Positions 18,262 through 26,454 of a DNA stretch of 64,000 bases are shown here, piece by piece. The notes beneath the pieces are model-generated. The model made no database searches, was not told where the DNA came from, and was given only the letters and a program-made list of their open reading frames with translations. Position 1 is the first letter of the stretch; each line of letters starts with the position of its first letter. Source of the DNA: Phocaeicola sp. (GTDB lineage: Bacteria; Bacteroidota; Bacteroidia; Bacteroidales; Bacteroidaceae); the NCBI GenBank assembly GCA_020026175.1, contig JAHHQV010000002.1, positions 1 through 64,000 of the forward strand, read 5' to 3'. The position numbers and the translations under genes were made by a program.

Positions 18262-18696
18262 TTATTTCACTGGAATTTTATTTACTCTGTTAACGTGTCT
18301 TCCTGCTTCAAATTCAGTGTTGAAGAATTCAGTCATGATTTTATCAGCAGTATCGTTGTCAATAAATCTTCCTGGCATTACAAGTACATTTGCATCATTG
18401 TGTTGTCTTGCAAGTTTTGCAATTTCAGGAATCCAGCAGAGAGCTGCACGTACACCTTGGTGCTTATTGAGTGTTATACCGATTCCTTGTCCGCTACCGC
18501 AAATAGCTATTCCTGGATAACATTCTCCACTTTCAATGGCTTCACCAAGAGGGTGTGCAAAATCTGGATAATCACAACTGTCAGTACTATATGTTCCAAA
18601 ATCTTTATATTCCCATCCTTTTTTTTCCAACCATTCCTTTACAAATTGTTTCAATTCAAATCCTGCATGGTCGGATGCTAGTCCTATTGTCTTCAT
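18262..18696 (-). CDS. rpiB: Ribose-5-phosphate isomerase B
   Basis: A 144-residue RpiB/LacAB-family isomerase that interconverts ribose-5-phosphate and ribulose-5-phosphate. ASDHAGFELK near the N-terminus gives the Asp-His pair for ring opening and phosphate contact. SCDYPDFAHPLGEAI and AICGSGQGIGITLNK carry the catalytic Cys and the phosphate-binding Gly loop. The length is typical. Its start overlaps the tkt stop by one base (TAATG), so the two non-oxidative pentose phosphate genes are translationally coupled, which supports the assignment to RpiB rather than a galactose-6-phosphate isomerase. Confidence 0.95.
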   Translation of the reverse strand: MKTIGLASDHAGFELKQFVKEWLEKKGWEYKDFGTYSTDSCDYPDFAHPLGEAIESGECYPGIAICGSGQGIGITLNKHQGVRAALCWIPEIAKLARQHNDANVLVMPGRFIDNDTADKIMTEFFNTEFEAGRHVNRVNKIPVK

Positions 18697-20711
18697 TATA
18701 ACATTGATTTTACCTGATTGTACACATTTTCTGCATTGAATCCAAGTTTTTCGTCAAGGACTTTATAAGGAGCAGAATAACCGAAAGATTCAAGTCCCCA
18801 GATTTTGCCGTTAGCACCTGCAAGTCCCTGAAGATTTACAGGAAGTCCGGCAGTAAGTCCGAATACTTTTGCACCTGTTGGTATGATGCTTTCCTGATAT
18901 TCCTTACTTTGAGTTCTGAACAAACCTTCTGACGGAACTGAAACAATACGGGTCTTTATACCGTCTTTGCTTAGAAGCCCGGCACCTGCTACAAGAGTAG
19001 AAACTTCAGAACCAGAAGCTACCATAATTACATCAGGAGTTCCTTCACAATCTGTCACTATGTATGCACCTTTTGCAGTTTCTTTATAGTTTGTTCCTGC
19101 TGGAAGATCATTTACATTCTGTCTTGAAAGGATAAGTGCTGTAGGAGTATCCATATTTTCTACAGCAAGTTTCCAAGCCTCGGCTGTTTCGTAAACATCA
19201 GCCGGACGAAGAACAAGCATAGAGTTCTTGCCATTGTGGTTCTTTAGTTTTTCCATCAGTCTTATCTGAGCTTCCTGTTCTACTGGTTCGTGTGTAGGAC
19301 CATCTTCACCTACTCGGAAAGCATCGTGTGACCATACAAATTTCACAGGCAACTGCATAAGTGCAGCCATACGTATTGCAGGTTTCATATAGTCAGAGAA
19401 CACGAAGAAAGTACCGCATGCAGCCAATACTCCACCATGAAGTGCCATACCCAGACAGCAACATGCCATAGTAAGTTCGGCAACACCAGCCTGCAAGAAT
19501 GCTCCGCTGAAGTCTCCATTAGTGAATGCATGAGTCTTTTTCAAGAATCCGTCAGTCTTATCAGAGTTTGAAAGGTCGGCAGAAGCACAAATCATATTTG
19601 GAACCTGTTCAGCAAGAATACCAAGTGCAGCAGAAGAAGCATTACGTGTAGCGTCATTTTCTTTCAGTTGAATATTTGACCAGTCAACTTTCGGAGCATT
19701 TCCACTGAACCATTCTTTCAGTTGTTCTGCTTTTTCAGGATTAGCTTCAGCCCATGCTTTTTCTTCTTCTTTTCTAGCAGCAACTATAGTTTTAAGTTCT
19801 TCAGCACGTTTTGTATAAATATCCTTTACTTCATCTCTTATGATGAAAGGATTTTCAGGGTCTGCACCAAGATTCAAGATTGTATTTTTGTATGCATCTC
19901 CACCAAGAGGAGCACCATGAGTCTTGCAATCGCCTTCATAAGAAGAATCGTCAGCCTTACGTGCGCCTTTGGCCATTATACATTTACCAATGATAAGAGT
20001 AGGGCGTTTTTCCTCTCCTTTGGCTTCATCTAGAGCCTTGCGTATTTCGTCACAATCATTACCGTTGATTTCTATTACATGCCATCCCCATGAGCGGTAT
20101 TTCATGGCAGTATCTTCAGTAATAACGTCTTTAGTGTCTGTAGATAGCTGTACATCATTCGAGTCGAAGAACATTACAAGATTGTTCAGTCCAAGATGTC
20201 CTGCTATGCGTCCGCTACCTTGGGAAATTTCTTCCTGTATACCGCCATCAGAAATGTAGGCATAGATAGTTTCTTTTTCGAAAGTAGGATTCCCTGTACG
20301 GGCAGCGAGGAATTTTGCTGCTATTGCAGCACCTACAGCGAAAGTATGTCCCTGTCCTAATGGTCCGGAAGTATTTTCTATACCACGTTCGATATCAACT
20401 TCAGGATGTCCGGGAGTAGGAGAACCCCACTGGCGGAACTGCTTTAATTCTTCGATAGAGAATTTTCCAATCAGGGCCAACTGAGAATAAAGCATTGGAG
20501 ACATGTGACCTGGATCAAGGAAGAAACGGTCACGACCTTCCCATCTTGGGTTTTCAGGATCATATTGCAGATATTCTGCATAAAGAACATTGATAAAATC
20601 AGCTCCACCCATAGCTCCTCCAGGGTGTCCCGATTTAGCTTTTTCTACCATTGAAGCTGCCAAGATACGGATATTATCTGCAGCAAGGTTCATTACTTGT
20701 TTGCTGTTCAT
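18696..20711 (-). CDS. tkt: Transketolase
   Basis: A 671-residue thiamine diphosphate enzyme moving two-carbon units between sugar phosphates in the pentose phosphate pathway. The N-terminal domain has KSGHPGGAMGGADF and the metal/TPP block ISDGGIQEEISQG, a variant of the usual GDGxxxEG motif. The pyrimidine domain begins near ADLSNSDKTDGFLKK, with HDAFRVGEDGPTHEPVEQ (the conserved GEDGPTHEP) and a C-terminal domain ending at NVYNQVKSML. Size is full length. It is first in an operon with rpiB and has a consensus promoter at 20772-20803. Confidence 0.95.
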   Translation of the reverse strand: MNSKQVMNLAADNIRILAASMVEKAKSGHPGGAMGGADFINVLYAEYLQYDPENPRWEGRDRFFLDPGHMSPMLYSQLALIGKFSIEELKQFRQWGSPTPGHPEVDIERGIENTSGPLGQGHTFAVGAAIAAKFLAARTGNPTFEKETIYAYISDGGIQEEISQGSGRIAGHLGLNNLVMFFDSNDVQLSTDTKDVITEDTAMKYRSWGWHVIEINGNDCDEIRKALDEAKGEEKRPTLIIGKCIMAKGARKADDSSYEGDCKTHGAPLGGDAYKNTILNLGADPENPFIIRDEVKDIYTKRAEELKTIVAARKEEEKAWAEANPEKAEQLKEWFSGNAPKVDWSNIQLKENDATRNASSAALGILAEQVPNMICASADLSNSDKTDGFLKKTHAFTNGDFSGAFLQAGVAELTMACCCLGMALHGGVLAACGTFFVFSDYMKPAIRMAALMQLPVKFVWSHDAFRVGEDGPTHEPVEQEAQIRLMEKLKNHNGKNSMLVLRPADVYETAEAWKLAVENMDTPTALILSRQNVNDLPAGTNYKETAKGAYIVTDCEGTPDVIMVASGSEVSTLVAGAGLLSKDGIKTRIVSVPSEGLFRTQSKEYQESIIPTGAKVFGLTAGLPVNLQGLAGANGKIWGLESFGYSAPYKVLDEKLGFNAENVYNQVKSML

Positions 20712-20771
20712 ATTTATTGATAAATTTGAGTACTAAAAAGTATTTCAGCTATATTTGTTTGAAATTATGAG

Positions 20772-20803
20772 CAAAGATACGAGTTTTATACCTAAATTAC
20801 AAA
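20772..20803 (-). promoter_or_regulatory. Promoter of tkt-rpiB
   Basis: On the minus strand TTTG (20803-20800) and TATCTTTG (20779-20772) are 20 bases apart. The mRNA would start near 20765, giving a leader of about 55 bases. Confidence 0.8.
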
Positions 20804-20822
20804 TGTAATGTTTTTTTCTTGT

Positions 20823-22049
20823 TTACAGGATACCTTTTTCATCAAGATATGAATCCTTGAATCCAAGAAAATACAATACACCGTCCAGTCCGATAGTGTT
20901 GATTGACTGTTCGGCATTTTCCACTACTTTAGGTTTTGCATGAAAAGCTATGCCAAGTCCGGCTGTAGACAACATTGGCAAGTCGTTGGCCCCATCACCT
21001 ACAGCAATGGTCTGTGCTATATCAACGTTTTCCACCTGTGCCAGTAATTTGAGAAGTTCAGCCTTCCTTTTTCCGTCTATGATTTCTCCCAGATACCTTC
21101 CTGTCAGTTTCCCTTCAACGATTTCCGGTTCGTTGGCATACACATAATCTATGCCGAATTTCTGTTTCAGATAATTACCGAAGTAAGTAAATCCTCCCGA
21201 TAGAATAGCGATTTTGTATCCGTAGTGTTTTAATACATACATCAGTCTTTCCACGCCTTCTGTAATAGGCAGATTTTCTGCAATTTCCTTCAATATTTTT
21301 TCATCAATACCTTTCAGCAGAGCCACTCTTTCTTTAAAACTTTCAGTAAAGTCTATTTCACCTCGCATTGCGCGTTCGGTTATTTCCTTTACCTTGTCGC
21401 CCACTCCGGCTCTTTCTGCAAGTTCGTCTATACACTCAGTCTGTATAAGCGTAGAGTCCATATCAAAGCAGATAAGTCGTCTCATTCTGCGATACATGTT
21501 GTCCAACTGGAATGAAAAGTCCATTTCCAGCTCACTGCTCAGTTTCATGAGACTTCTTTGCATATTTTCCCTGTCTTTGGGATTGCCTCTCACTGAAAAC
21601 TCTATACACGAACGTACATTTGCTTTTTTCTCGTCTAGTGGCACACGCCCTGTAAGTCGCTTTATGGAATCGATATTCATTTCCTGTTCGGCTATTATAG
21701 ACGTAGCAGCTGAAATTTGTTTTGCAGTAAGTTTTCTTCCCAACAGTGTAAGGATATACCTGTTTTTCCCTTGCATCGAAACCCAGTTCTCATACTCTTC
21801 CATGGCTACAGGATAGAATCTGAGTGTTATTCCCAACTCGGTAGATTTAAACAGTAATTCTTTTATAATATCTCCCGATTCATTTTCTTTGCTTCTGAAC
21901 AGTATGCCAAGTGATAGTGTCTGATGTATATCTGCTTGACCGATATCAAGTATTGTTACATCATATCTAGACAATATTTCGGTGATAGAAGCTGTAAGTC
22001 CAGGTCTGTCTATTCCGGTAATCCTTATTAATATAAGCTCTTTATTCAT
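20823..22049 (-). CDS. serB: Phosphoserine phosphatase with N-terminal ACT domains
   Basis: A 408-residue SerB, the last step of serine synthesis. Residues 1-170 hold two ACT-like regulatory domains (LILIRITGIDRPGLTASITE at the start, RYILTLLGRKLTAKQIS for the second). The HAD phosphatase follows: motif I CFDMDST with Asp196 and Asp198, KAAILSGGFTYF-like motif II (KIAILSGGFTYF), and motif III/IV AVGDGANDLPML. Length fits ACT-type SerB in Bacteroidota. It lies 21 bases after the GH29 gene on the same strand, so it may be read from that promoter although the functions are unrelated. Confidence 0.95.
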   Translation of the reverse strand: MNKELILIRITGIDRPGLTASITEILSRYDVTILDIGQADIHQTLSLGILFRSKENESGDIIKELLFKSTELGITLRFYPVAMEEYENWVSMQGKNRYILTLLGRKLTAKQISAATSIIAEQEMNIDSIKRLTGRVPLDEKKANVRSCIEFSVRGNPKDRENMQRSLMKLSSELEMDFSFQLDNMYRRMRRLICFDMDSTLIQTECIDELAERAGVGDKVKEITERAMRGEIDFTESFKERVALLKGIDEKILKEIAENLPITEGVERLMYVLKHYGYKIAILSGGFTYFGNYLKQKFGIDYVYANEPEIVEGKLTGRYLGEIIDGKRKAELLKLLAQVENVDIAQTIAVGDGANDLPMLSTAGLGIAFHAKPKVVENAEQSINTIGLDGVLYFLGFKDSYLDEKGIL

Positions 22050-22070
22050 ACGATGTATTTGAAACGATTA

Positions 22071-24161
22071 TTATAAAGCCATTCTTCTTAGTCGGATACG
22101 TAGGTTTGAGAGGTCTGTGTCGCTATGTATAGAAGAAAGTCCGTTTTGCCTGATATTCAGATTATGTCTTTTGCCGTTGGGCATTTCAGTCAGTGTTATG
22201 TCTTGCTTGTATATAGTTTGATCTGTAGAAGGACGTAGGATAAATTCTATATTCTTCTCAAATCTGTTGTACACACGCATTACAATCTGGTTGTTTCCTT
22301 TTTTAAGATTCAGCAGTACTTTTTCAGACTTGAATTTGCATCTGTATTGGTTAAGATGTTTCATGACCGATTTTCCGTTGAGATATACCTCTATACCATT
22401 TCCTGTTCCTACTTCTACAATTACATATTGTTCCTTAGGTGATTCCACATTCTGCATTACAAAATATGTTTCAAGGATATTTGCAGGCATAGAATTTTTG
22501 CCTTCTTCAATCTCCTTCCATTCGCCGTTTTTGGCAGGAGGATTTTTAAAATCGGTATCAATTACAGAAGGTGCATCAAACAGACCGCTGCCAGGACCGC
22601 AAATATATTGCTTTCCCCATATTGTGCCCGATGCAACAGATAACATCGACGGTTTTCCTTCATTCAGTGTTATATTGTATTTCTTGCCGTCAAGGTCAAT
22701 GTCAAGAGATTTTCCCACTTCCTTTTCAGTGTACAGCAGTTCCAGCTGTTTTAGCATCAACTGTTCGAAGTTCCACGAGTAGCTCACCGTACTTCTGTAG
22801 TTGCTGTAATAGTCGAAGCAAGAATAGCTATAGTTTGGTGTGGCATTTTCTGCTGTAAGCATATTTCCCTTTATTGGTTCTCCGCCTTGCTCTTTGATAC
22901 AATCTTTAAATTCAAGTGTAAGAACATTTATGGTCTTGTCGTTATAGGCAGAAGCTGGTATTCTGATTTCTACATTGTCGTTCTTTTGTATACATGTAGC
23001 CAGTTTACCTTCGCCTTTAACTAGCTTATTGTCTGGCATATGAAGATTTATAAGCCCGTCTTCAGGATATTTCCCTGAAAGGATAAGGTAAAGATTATTA
23101 CCTTTTCTTGTAACCATACCCCAGTCGAATGAAGTACGGAAAGGTGAAGCTTCTGTTCCGTATATAGCTTCTCCGTTAGTTTTAAGCCAGTTTCCTATTT
23201 CCTTTAAGACTTCACTCTCAAAAGGAACAACAGAACCATCACCTTTAGGACCAATATTTAGAAGGAAGTTTCCTCCATGTGCTACGACATTTATCAGACT
23301 TCGTAGCTTTTCCATAGCCTTTACGTGTGCACTGCCACGCTTTTGCCACGAGCGGTAGCTCCACGTTTCATTAAACATAGATGCAGCACTTTGCCAAGGA
23401 CATTGTAGAGCTGTTTCAGGATAGGCATTGTCTGCCATTACACTGAAGTCATAGTAATCGTTTCCGACTCTTCCGCTTACCATACAGTCTGGTTGTAGCT
23501 GATGTACAAGGTTGTATAGTTCTTTACTCTGTTCGGGCGTATTAGAACCCATGTCAAACCATAGCTCAGAAATAGGTCCATATTTTGTAAGTAGTTCTGT
23601 TACTTGCTTTTTAGACAGTTCATGATGCTGAGGGGTTATAAAATCGCAGTTATGGCTTGATATAGGATAGGCATGAGGATAGTTCCAGTCTATGATAGAA
23701 AAATAAAGTCCGAAGTTTATATTCCCCCTTTTGCATGCTTCGCTCATTTCTTTTATAAAGTCACGTTTGCATGGAGTTGCGCTATAAGAGTTGTAGTCCG
23801 TTGTTGCAGTGTTGAACATGCAAAAACCATCGTGATGCTTTGTAGTAAATACAATAGATCTCATACCTGCTTGCTTGGCAAGAGAAACTATAGAATCTGC
23901 ATTGAATTTCGTAGGGTTGAACTTTAGTGCAGTTTCGGCATACCAGTCGCTGAATATACCTGCAAAAGACTGTATTTGTTCGCTGTACCCCCTTGTGACA
24001 GGTTCCCCTTCCCATACCCCTCCCAATTCGGAATATAGTCCGAAATGTATGAACATGGAATATTTGTTACTATGCCATTTGTTGAAGGCTTGATTAGAGA
24101 CTCCTGCATAAGCAAGTGTTGTAAAAAAAACAGAAAATAAAAATATTATTCTTTTTTTCAT
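22071..24161 (-). CDS. GH29 alpha-L-fucosidase, secreted
   Basis: A 696-residue glycoside hydrolase of family 29, which releases alpha-linked L-fucose by a retaining mechanism. A signal peptide ends at LAYA. The TIM barrel starts with FNKWHSNKYSMFIHFGLYS; VFTTKHHDGFCMF holds the paired His109-His110, and SELWFDMGS gives the catalytic nucleophile Asp203. ANVVAHGGNFLLNIGPKGDG-like sequence (INVVAHGGNFLLNIGPKGDG) is a further GH29 block. After about residue 440 comes a long C-terminal beta-rich part with a VYLNGKSVMKH galactose-binding-like module, unusual in length for the family. Probably exported to degrade host or plant fucosylated glycans. Confidence 0.92.
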   Translation of the reverse strand: MKKRIIFLFSVFFTTLAYAGVSNQAFNKWHSNKYSMFIHFGLYSELGGVWEGEPVTRGYSEQIQSFAGIFSDWYAETALKFNPTKFNADSIVSLAKQAGMRSIVFTTKHHDGFCMFNTATTDYNSYSATPCKRDFIKEMSEACKRGNINFGLYFSIIDWNYPHAYPISSHNCDFITPQHHELSKKQVTELLTKYGPISELWFDMGSNTPEQSKELYNLVHQLQPDCMVSGRVGNDYYDFSVMADNAYPETALQCPWQSAASMFNETWSYRSWQKRGSAHVKAMEKLRSLINVVAHGGNFLLNIGPKGDGSVVPFESEVLKEIGNWLKTNGEAIYGTEASPFRTSFDWGMVTRKGNNLYLILSGKYPEDGLINLHMPDNKLVKGEGKLATCIQKNDNVEIRIPASAYNDKTINVLTLEFKDCIKEQGGEPIKGNMLTAENATPNYSYSCFDYYSNYRSTVSYSWNFEQLMLKQLELLYTEKEVGKSLDIDLDGKKYNITLNEGKPSMLSVASGTIWGKQYICGPGSGLFDAPSVIDTDFKNPPAKNGEWKEIEEGKNSMPANILETYFVMQNVESPKEQYVIVEVGTGNGIEVYLNGKSVMKHLNQYRCKFKSEKVLLNLKKGNNQIVMRVYNRFEKNIEFILRPSTDQTIYKQDITLTEMPNGKRHNLNIRQNGLSSIHSDTDLSNLRIRLRRMAL

Positions 24162-24186
24162 GGTTATAAGATATTTTGATTTATAG

Positions 24187-24194
24187 CAAAGATA
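24187..24194 (-). promoter_or_regulatory. -7 box of the GH29 gene
   Basis: Minus strand TATCTTTG, 26 bases before the GH29 ATG. The -33 region is poor (TTAGC). It overlaps the divergent promoter for the purine uptake genes. Confidence 0.5.
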
Positions 24195-24203
24195 AAGACT
24201 TCT

Positions 24204-24234
24204 TTTGTTATAAGCTAATTTTTGCTTATTTTTG
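24204..24234 (+). promoter_or_regulatory. Promoter of the DUF5020-NCS2 pair
   Basis: TTTG at 24204-24207 and TATTTTTG at 24227-24234, 19 bases apart. The ATG lies 40 bases downstream. Confidence 0.75.
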
Positions 24235-24273
24235 CATCGTAATATTTAAATAATTATTAATAGCAAAAAAACA

Positions 24274-25005
24274 ATGAAGAAAATCTTTTTATCAATTGTC
24301 TTCTGCTTTGTAGCAGGATTTGTGAGTGCACAGAATATTCAATTGCATTACGATTTTGGTAGTGCTATCTATGATTCTCAAAGTTCAAGACCTAAGATTA
24401 CTACAACAGTAGAGATGTTTAAAGCCGATGGTTGGGGAAGCACATTCTTTTTCGTTGATATGGATTACAAGGACAGCGGAGTTTTTGGGGCTTACTGGGA
24501 AATAGCACGTGAACTGAAGTTTTGGAACGGACCTATATCTGCACATGTTGAGTATAATGGAGGATTGATATCTGGAGGATCTTTTAATAATGCTTATCTT
24601 GTTGGTGCTACATATACATGGAATAGTCAAGACTTCTCAAAAGGATTCTCTTTCACTCCTTCTTATAAAATAATACAGAAGAATGACAAACCGCATAATT
24701 TCCAACTTACAGCTACTTGGTATATCAACTTCTGTAACAACAAGTTTACATTCAGTGGCTTTGCTGATTTCTGGAAAGAAAAGCATGGAGTTATCAAGGA
24801 AGTTACGAACGACGGAGCTGTATGGAAAAATCGTAACTATATATTTCTTTCAGAACCACAATTTTGGGTGAACTTAAATAGTTTCGACAAAATCAGCGAT
24901 AAGTTGAAGCTAAGCGTAGGAACAGAATGGGAAGTATCATCAAATTTTGGCGTTATGAACGGCTGGAAGTGGATGCCTACTCTTGCTATGAAATGGTCTT
25001 TCTGA
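24274..25005 (+). CDS. DUF5020 Tsx-like outer-membrane protein
   Basis: A 243-residue exported beta-rich protein. The signal peptide MKKIFLSIVFCFVAGFVSA is followed by alternating amphipathic strands (QLHYDFGSAIYDSQ, STFFFVDMDYKD, PISAHVEYNGGLISGG) and a C-terminal aromatic residue in MKWSF, the hallmark of outer-membrane barrels. It matches the DUF5020/nucleoside-specific channel (Tsx-like) pattern. It is followed after 29 bases by an NCS2 purine permease, so a purine or nucleoside pore role is a reasonable inference. Confidence 0.82.
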   Translation: MKKIFLSIVFCFVAGFVSAQNIQLHYDFGSAIYDSQSSRPKITTTVEMFKADGWGSTFFFVDMDYKDSGVFGAYWEIARELKFWNGPISAHVEYNGGLISGGSFNNAYLVGATYTWNSQDFSKGFSFTPSYKIIQKNDKPHNFQLTATWYINFCNNKFTFSGFADFWKEKHGVIKEVTNDGAVWKNRNYIFLSEPQFWVNLNSFDKISDKLKLSVGTEWEVSSNFGVMNGWKWMPTLAMKWSF

Positions 25006-25034
25006 TTTGACATCAATAAAATATTAAGAATATA

Positions 25035-26321
25035 ATGTTAGAAAAACTTTTTGGATTCGATAAGAATGTAACACGGGTACGCACAGAAATTCTTGCAGGT
25101 ATTACCACATTCTTGACTATGGCCTACATATTGGCTGTAAATCCTAACATCCTTAGTGCAACTGGCATGGACAAGGGAGCATTGTTCACTACTACAGTGA
25201 TAGCTTCAGCCTTTGCAACTCTTTTGATGGCTTTTTATGCAAAACTTCCTTTCGGATTGGGCCCAGGGATGGGGCTGAATGCATTTTTTGCCTATACTGT
25301 ATGTCTTACTATGGGTTATACTTGGCAGTTTGCTCTCACAGCTGTACTTATAGAAGGTTTTATATTCATTATCCTTACTATAACCAATCTACGTGAAAAG
25401 ATTGTTGATGCCATACCTGTGACATTGAAAAATGCAATAGGTGCAGGTATCGGACTGTTCATTTCATTCATCGGTCTGCAGAATGCACATATCATTGTAA
25501 ATAATGATGCAACACTTGTAGGTATGGGCAATATTACATCCGGTTCGGCTCTTCTTGGTATGATAGGTTTAATTGTGACTTCTGTTTTGCTTATCATGAA
25601 GGTAAGGGGTGCACTTTTGTTCGGAATCCTTATAACAACAGTGATAGGTATACCTATGGGTATTACCAAGTTTGACGGTATATTCAGTATACCACCTTCA
25701 ATAGAACCTATTTTCTGGAAGTTCGAATGGCATAATATCTTTACCAAAGAGATGTTGGTGATTGTATTTACTTTCCTTTTTGTTGACATGTTTGATACAA
25801 TAGGGACTTTGGTCGGTGTGTCCACTAAAGCTGGTATGATGGATAAAAGCGGTAAGATTCCACACTTGAAGCAGGCCTTCATGGTAGATGCCATTGGTAC
25901 TACGGCCGGTGCTATGCTTGGTACAAGTACAATCACTACATTCGTAGAAAGCGCATCGGGAGTAGGCGAAGGAGGACGAAGTGGTCTTACTTCGTTTGTT
26001 ACAGCTATATGTTTCTTGTTGGCTTTGTTTTTTGCACCGTTTTTTCTTGCTGTGCCGGGAGCTGCTACTGCACCGGTTCTGGTTCTTGTAGGACTTATGA
26101 TGATGACTTCTGTACTTAATATAGACTTCCATGACTATACAGAGGCTATCCCTGCATTTATTTGCATTGTATTCATGCCATTGGCATATAGCATTTCTGA
26201 TGGTATAGTATTAGGTATGATAAGCTACGTACTTATTAATCTTTTAGCCGGTCAGTATAAGAAACTTTCCATAGGAATGTATATACTTGCAGTAATATTT
26301 GTTTTGAAGTTCTTTATGTAA
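25035..26321 (+). CDS. NCS2-family purine permease (AzgA-like)
   Basis: A 428-residue inner-membrane transporter with about 12-14 hydrophobic segments. The N-terminal TRVRTEILAGITTFLTMAYI, the GPGMGLNAFFAYTV block and GTSTITTFVESASGVGEGGR are the signatures of the AzgA/PbuG branch of NCS2, which takes up guanine, hypoxanthine or adenine with protons. It is the second gene after a Tsx-like outer-membrane channel, so the pair could move purines across both membranes. No purine riboswitch is seen in the leader. A strong terminator follows. Confidence 0.93.
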   Translation: MLEKLFGFDKNVTRVRTEILAGITTFLTMAYILAVNPNILSATGMDKGALFTTTVIASAFATLLMAFYAKLPFGLGPGMGLNAFFAYTVCLTMGYTWQFALTAVLIEGFIFIILTITNLREKIVDAIPVTLKNAIGAGIGLFISFIGLQNAHIIVNNDATLVGMGNITSGSALLGMIGLIVTSVLLIMKVRGALLFGILITTVIGIPMGITKFDGIFSIPPSIEPIFWKFEWHNIFTKEMLVIVFTFLFVDMFDTIGTLVGVSTKAGMMDKSGKIPHLKQAFMVDAIGTTAGAMLGTSTITTFVESASGVGEGGRSGLTSFVTAICFLLALFFAPFFLAVPGAATAPVLVLVGLMMMTSVLNIDFHDYTEAIPAFICIVFMPLAYSISDGIVLGMISYVLINLLAGQYKKLSIGMYILAVIFVLKFFM

Positions 26322-26370
26322 TAGTAAAGAGAAAACAATTTTGGTTTGGTTGAAATTTATCCAATAATAG

Positions 26371-26407
26371 AAAGAGTTCGGTACAAAAAACCGAACTCTT
26401 TTTGTTT
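26371..26407 (+). terminator. Terminator after the NCS2 permease
   Basis: AAAGAGTTCGG (26371-26381) pairs with CCGAACTCTTT (26391-26401), followed by a T run. It also faces the convergent sialidase-like gene. Confidence 0.9.
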
Positions 26408-26454
26408 TCTATTGATTGTTGTTTTGATTAAATTTTGTGGGTGATAAACTTTTA

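Noticed and set aside
24235..24273. Purine riboswitch before the purine uptake genes
   Set aside because: The leader is only about 35 bases, too short for the aptamer, and lacks its conserved loops.
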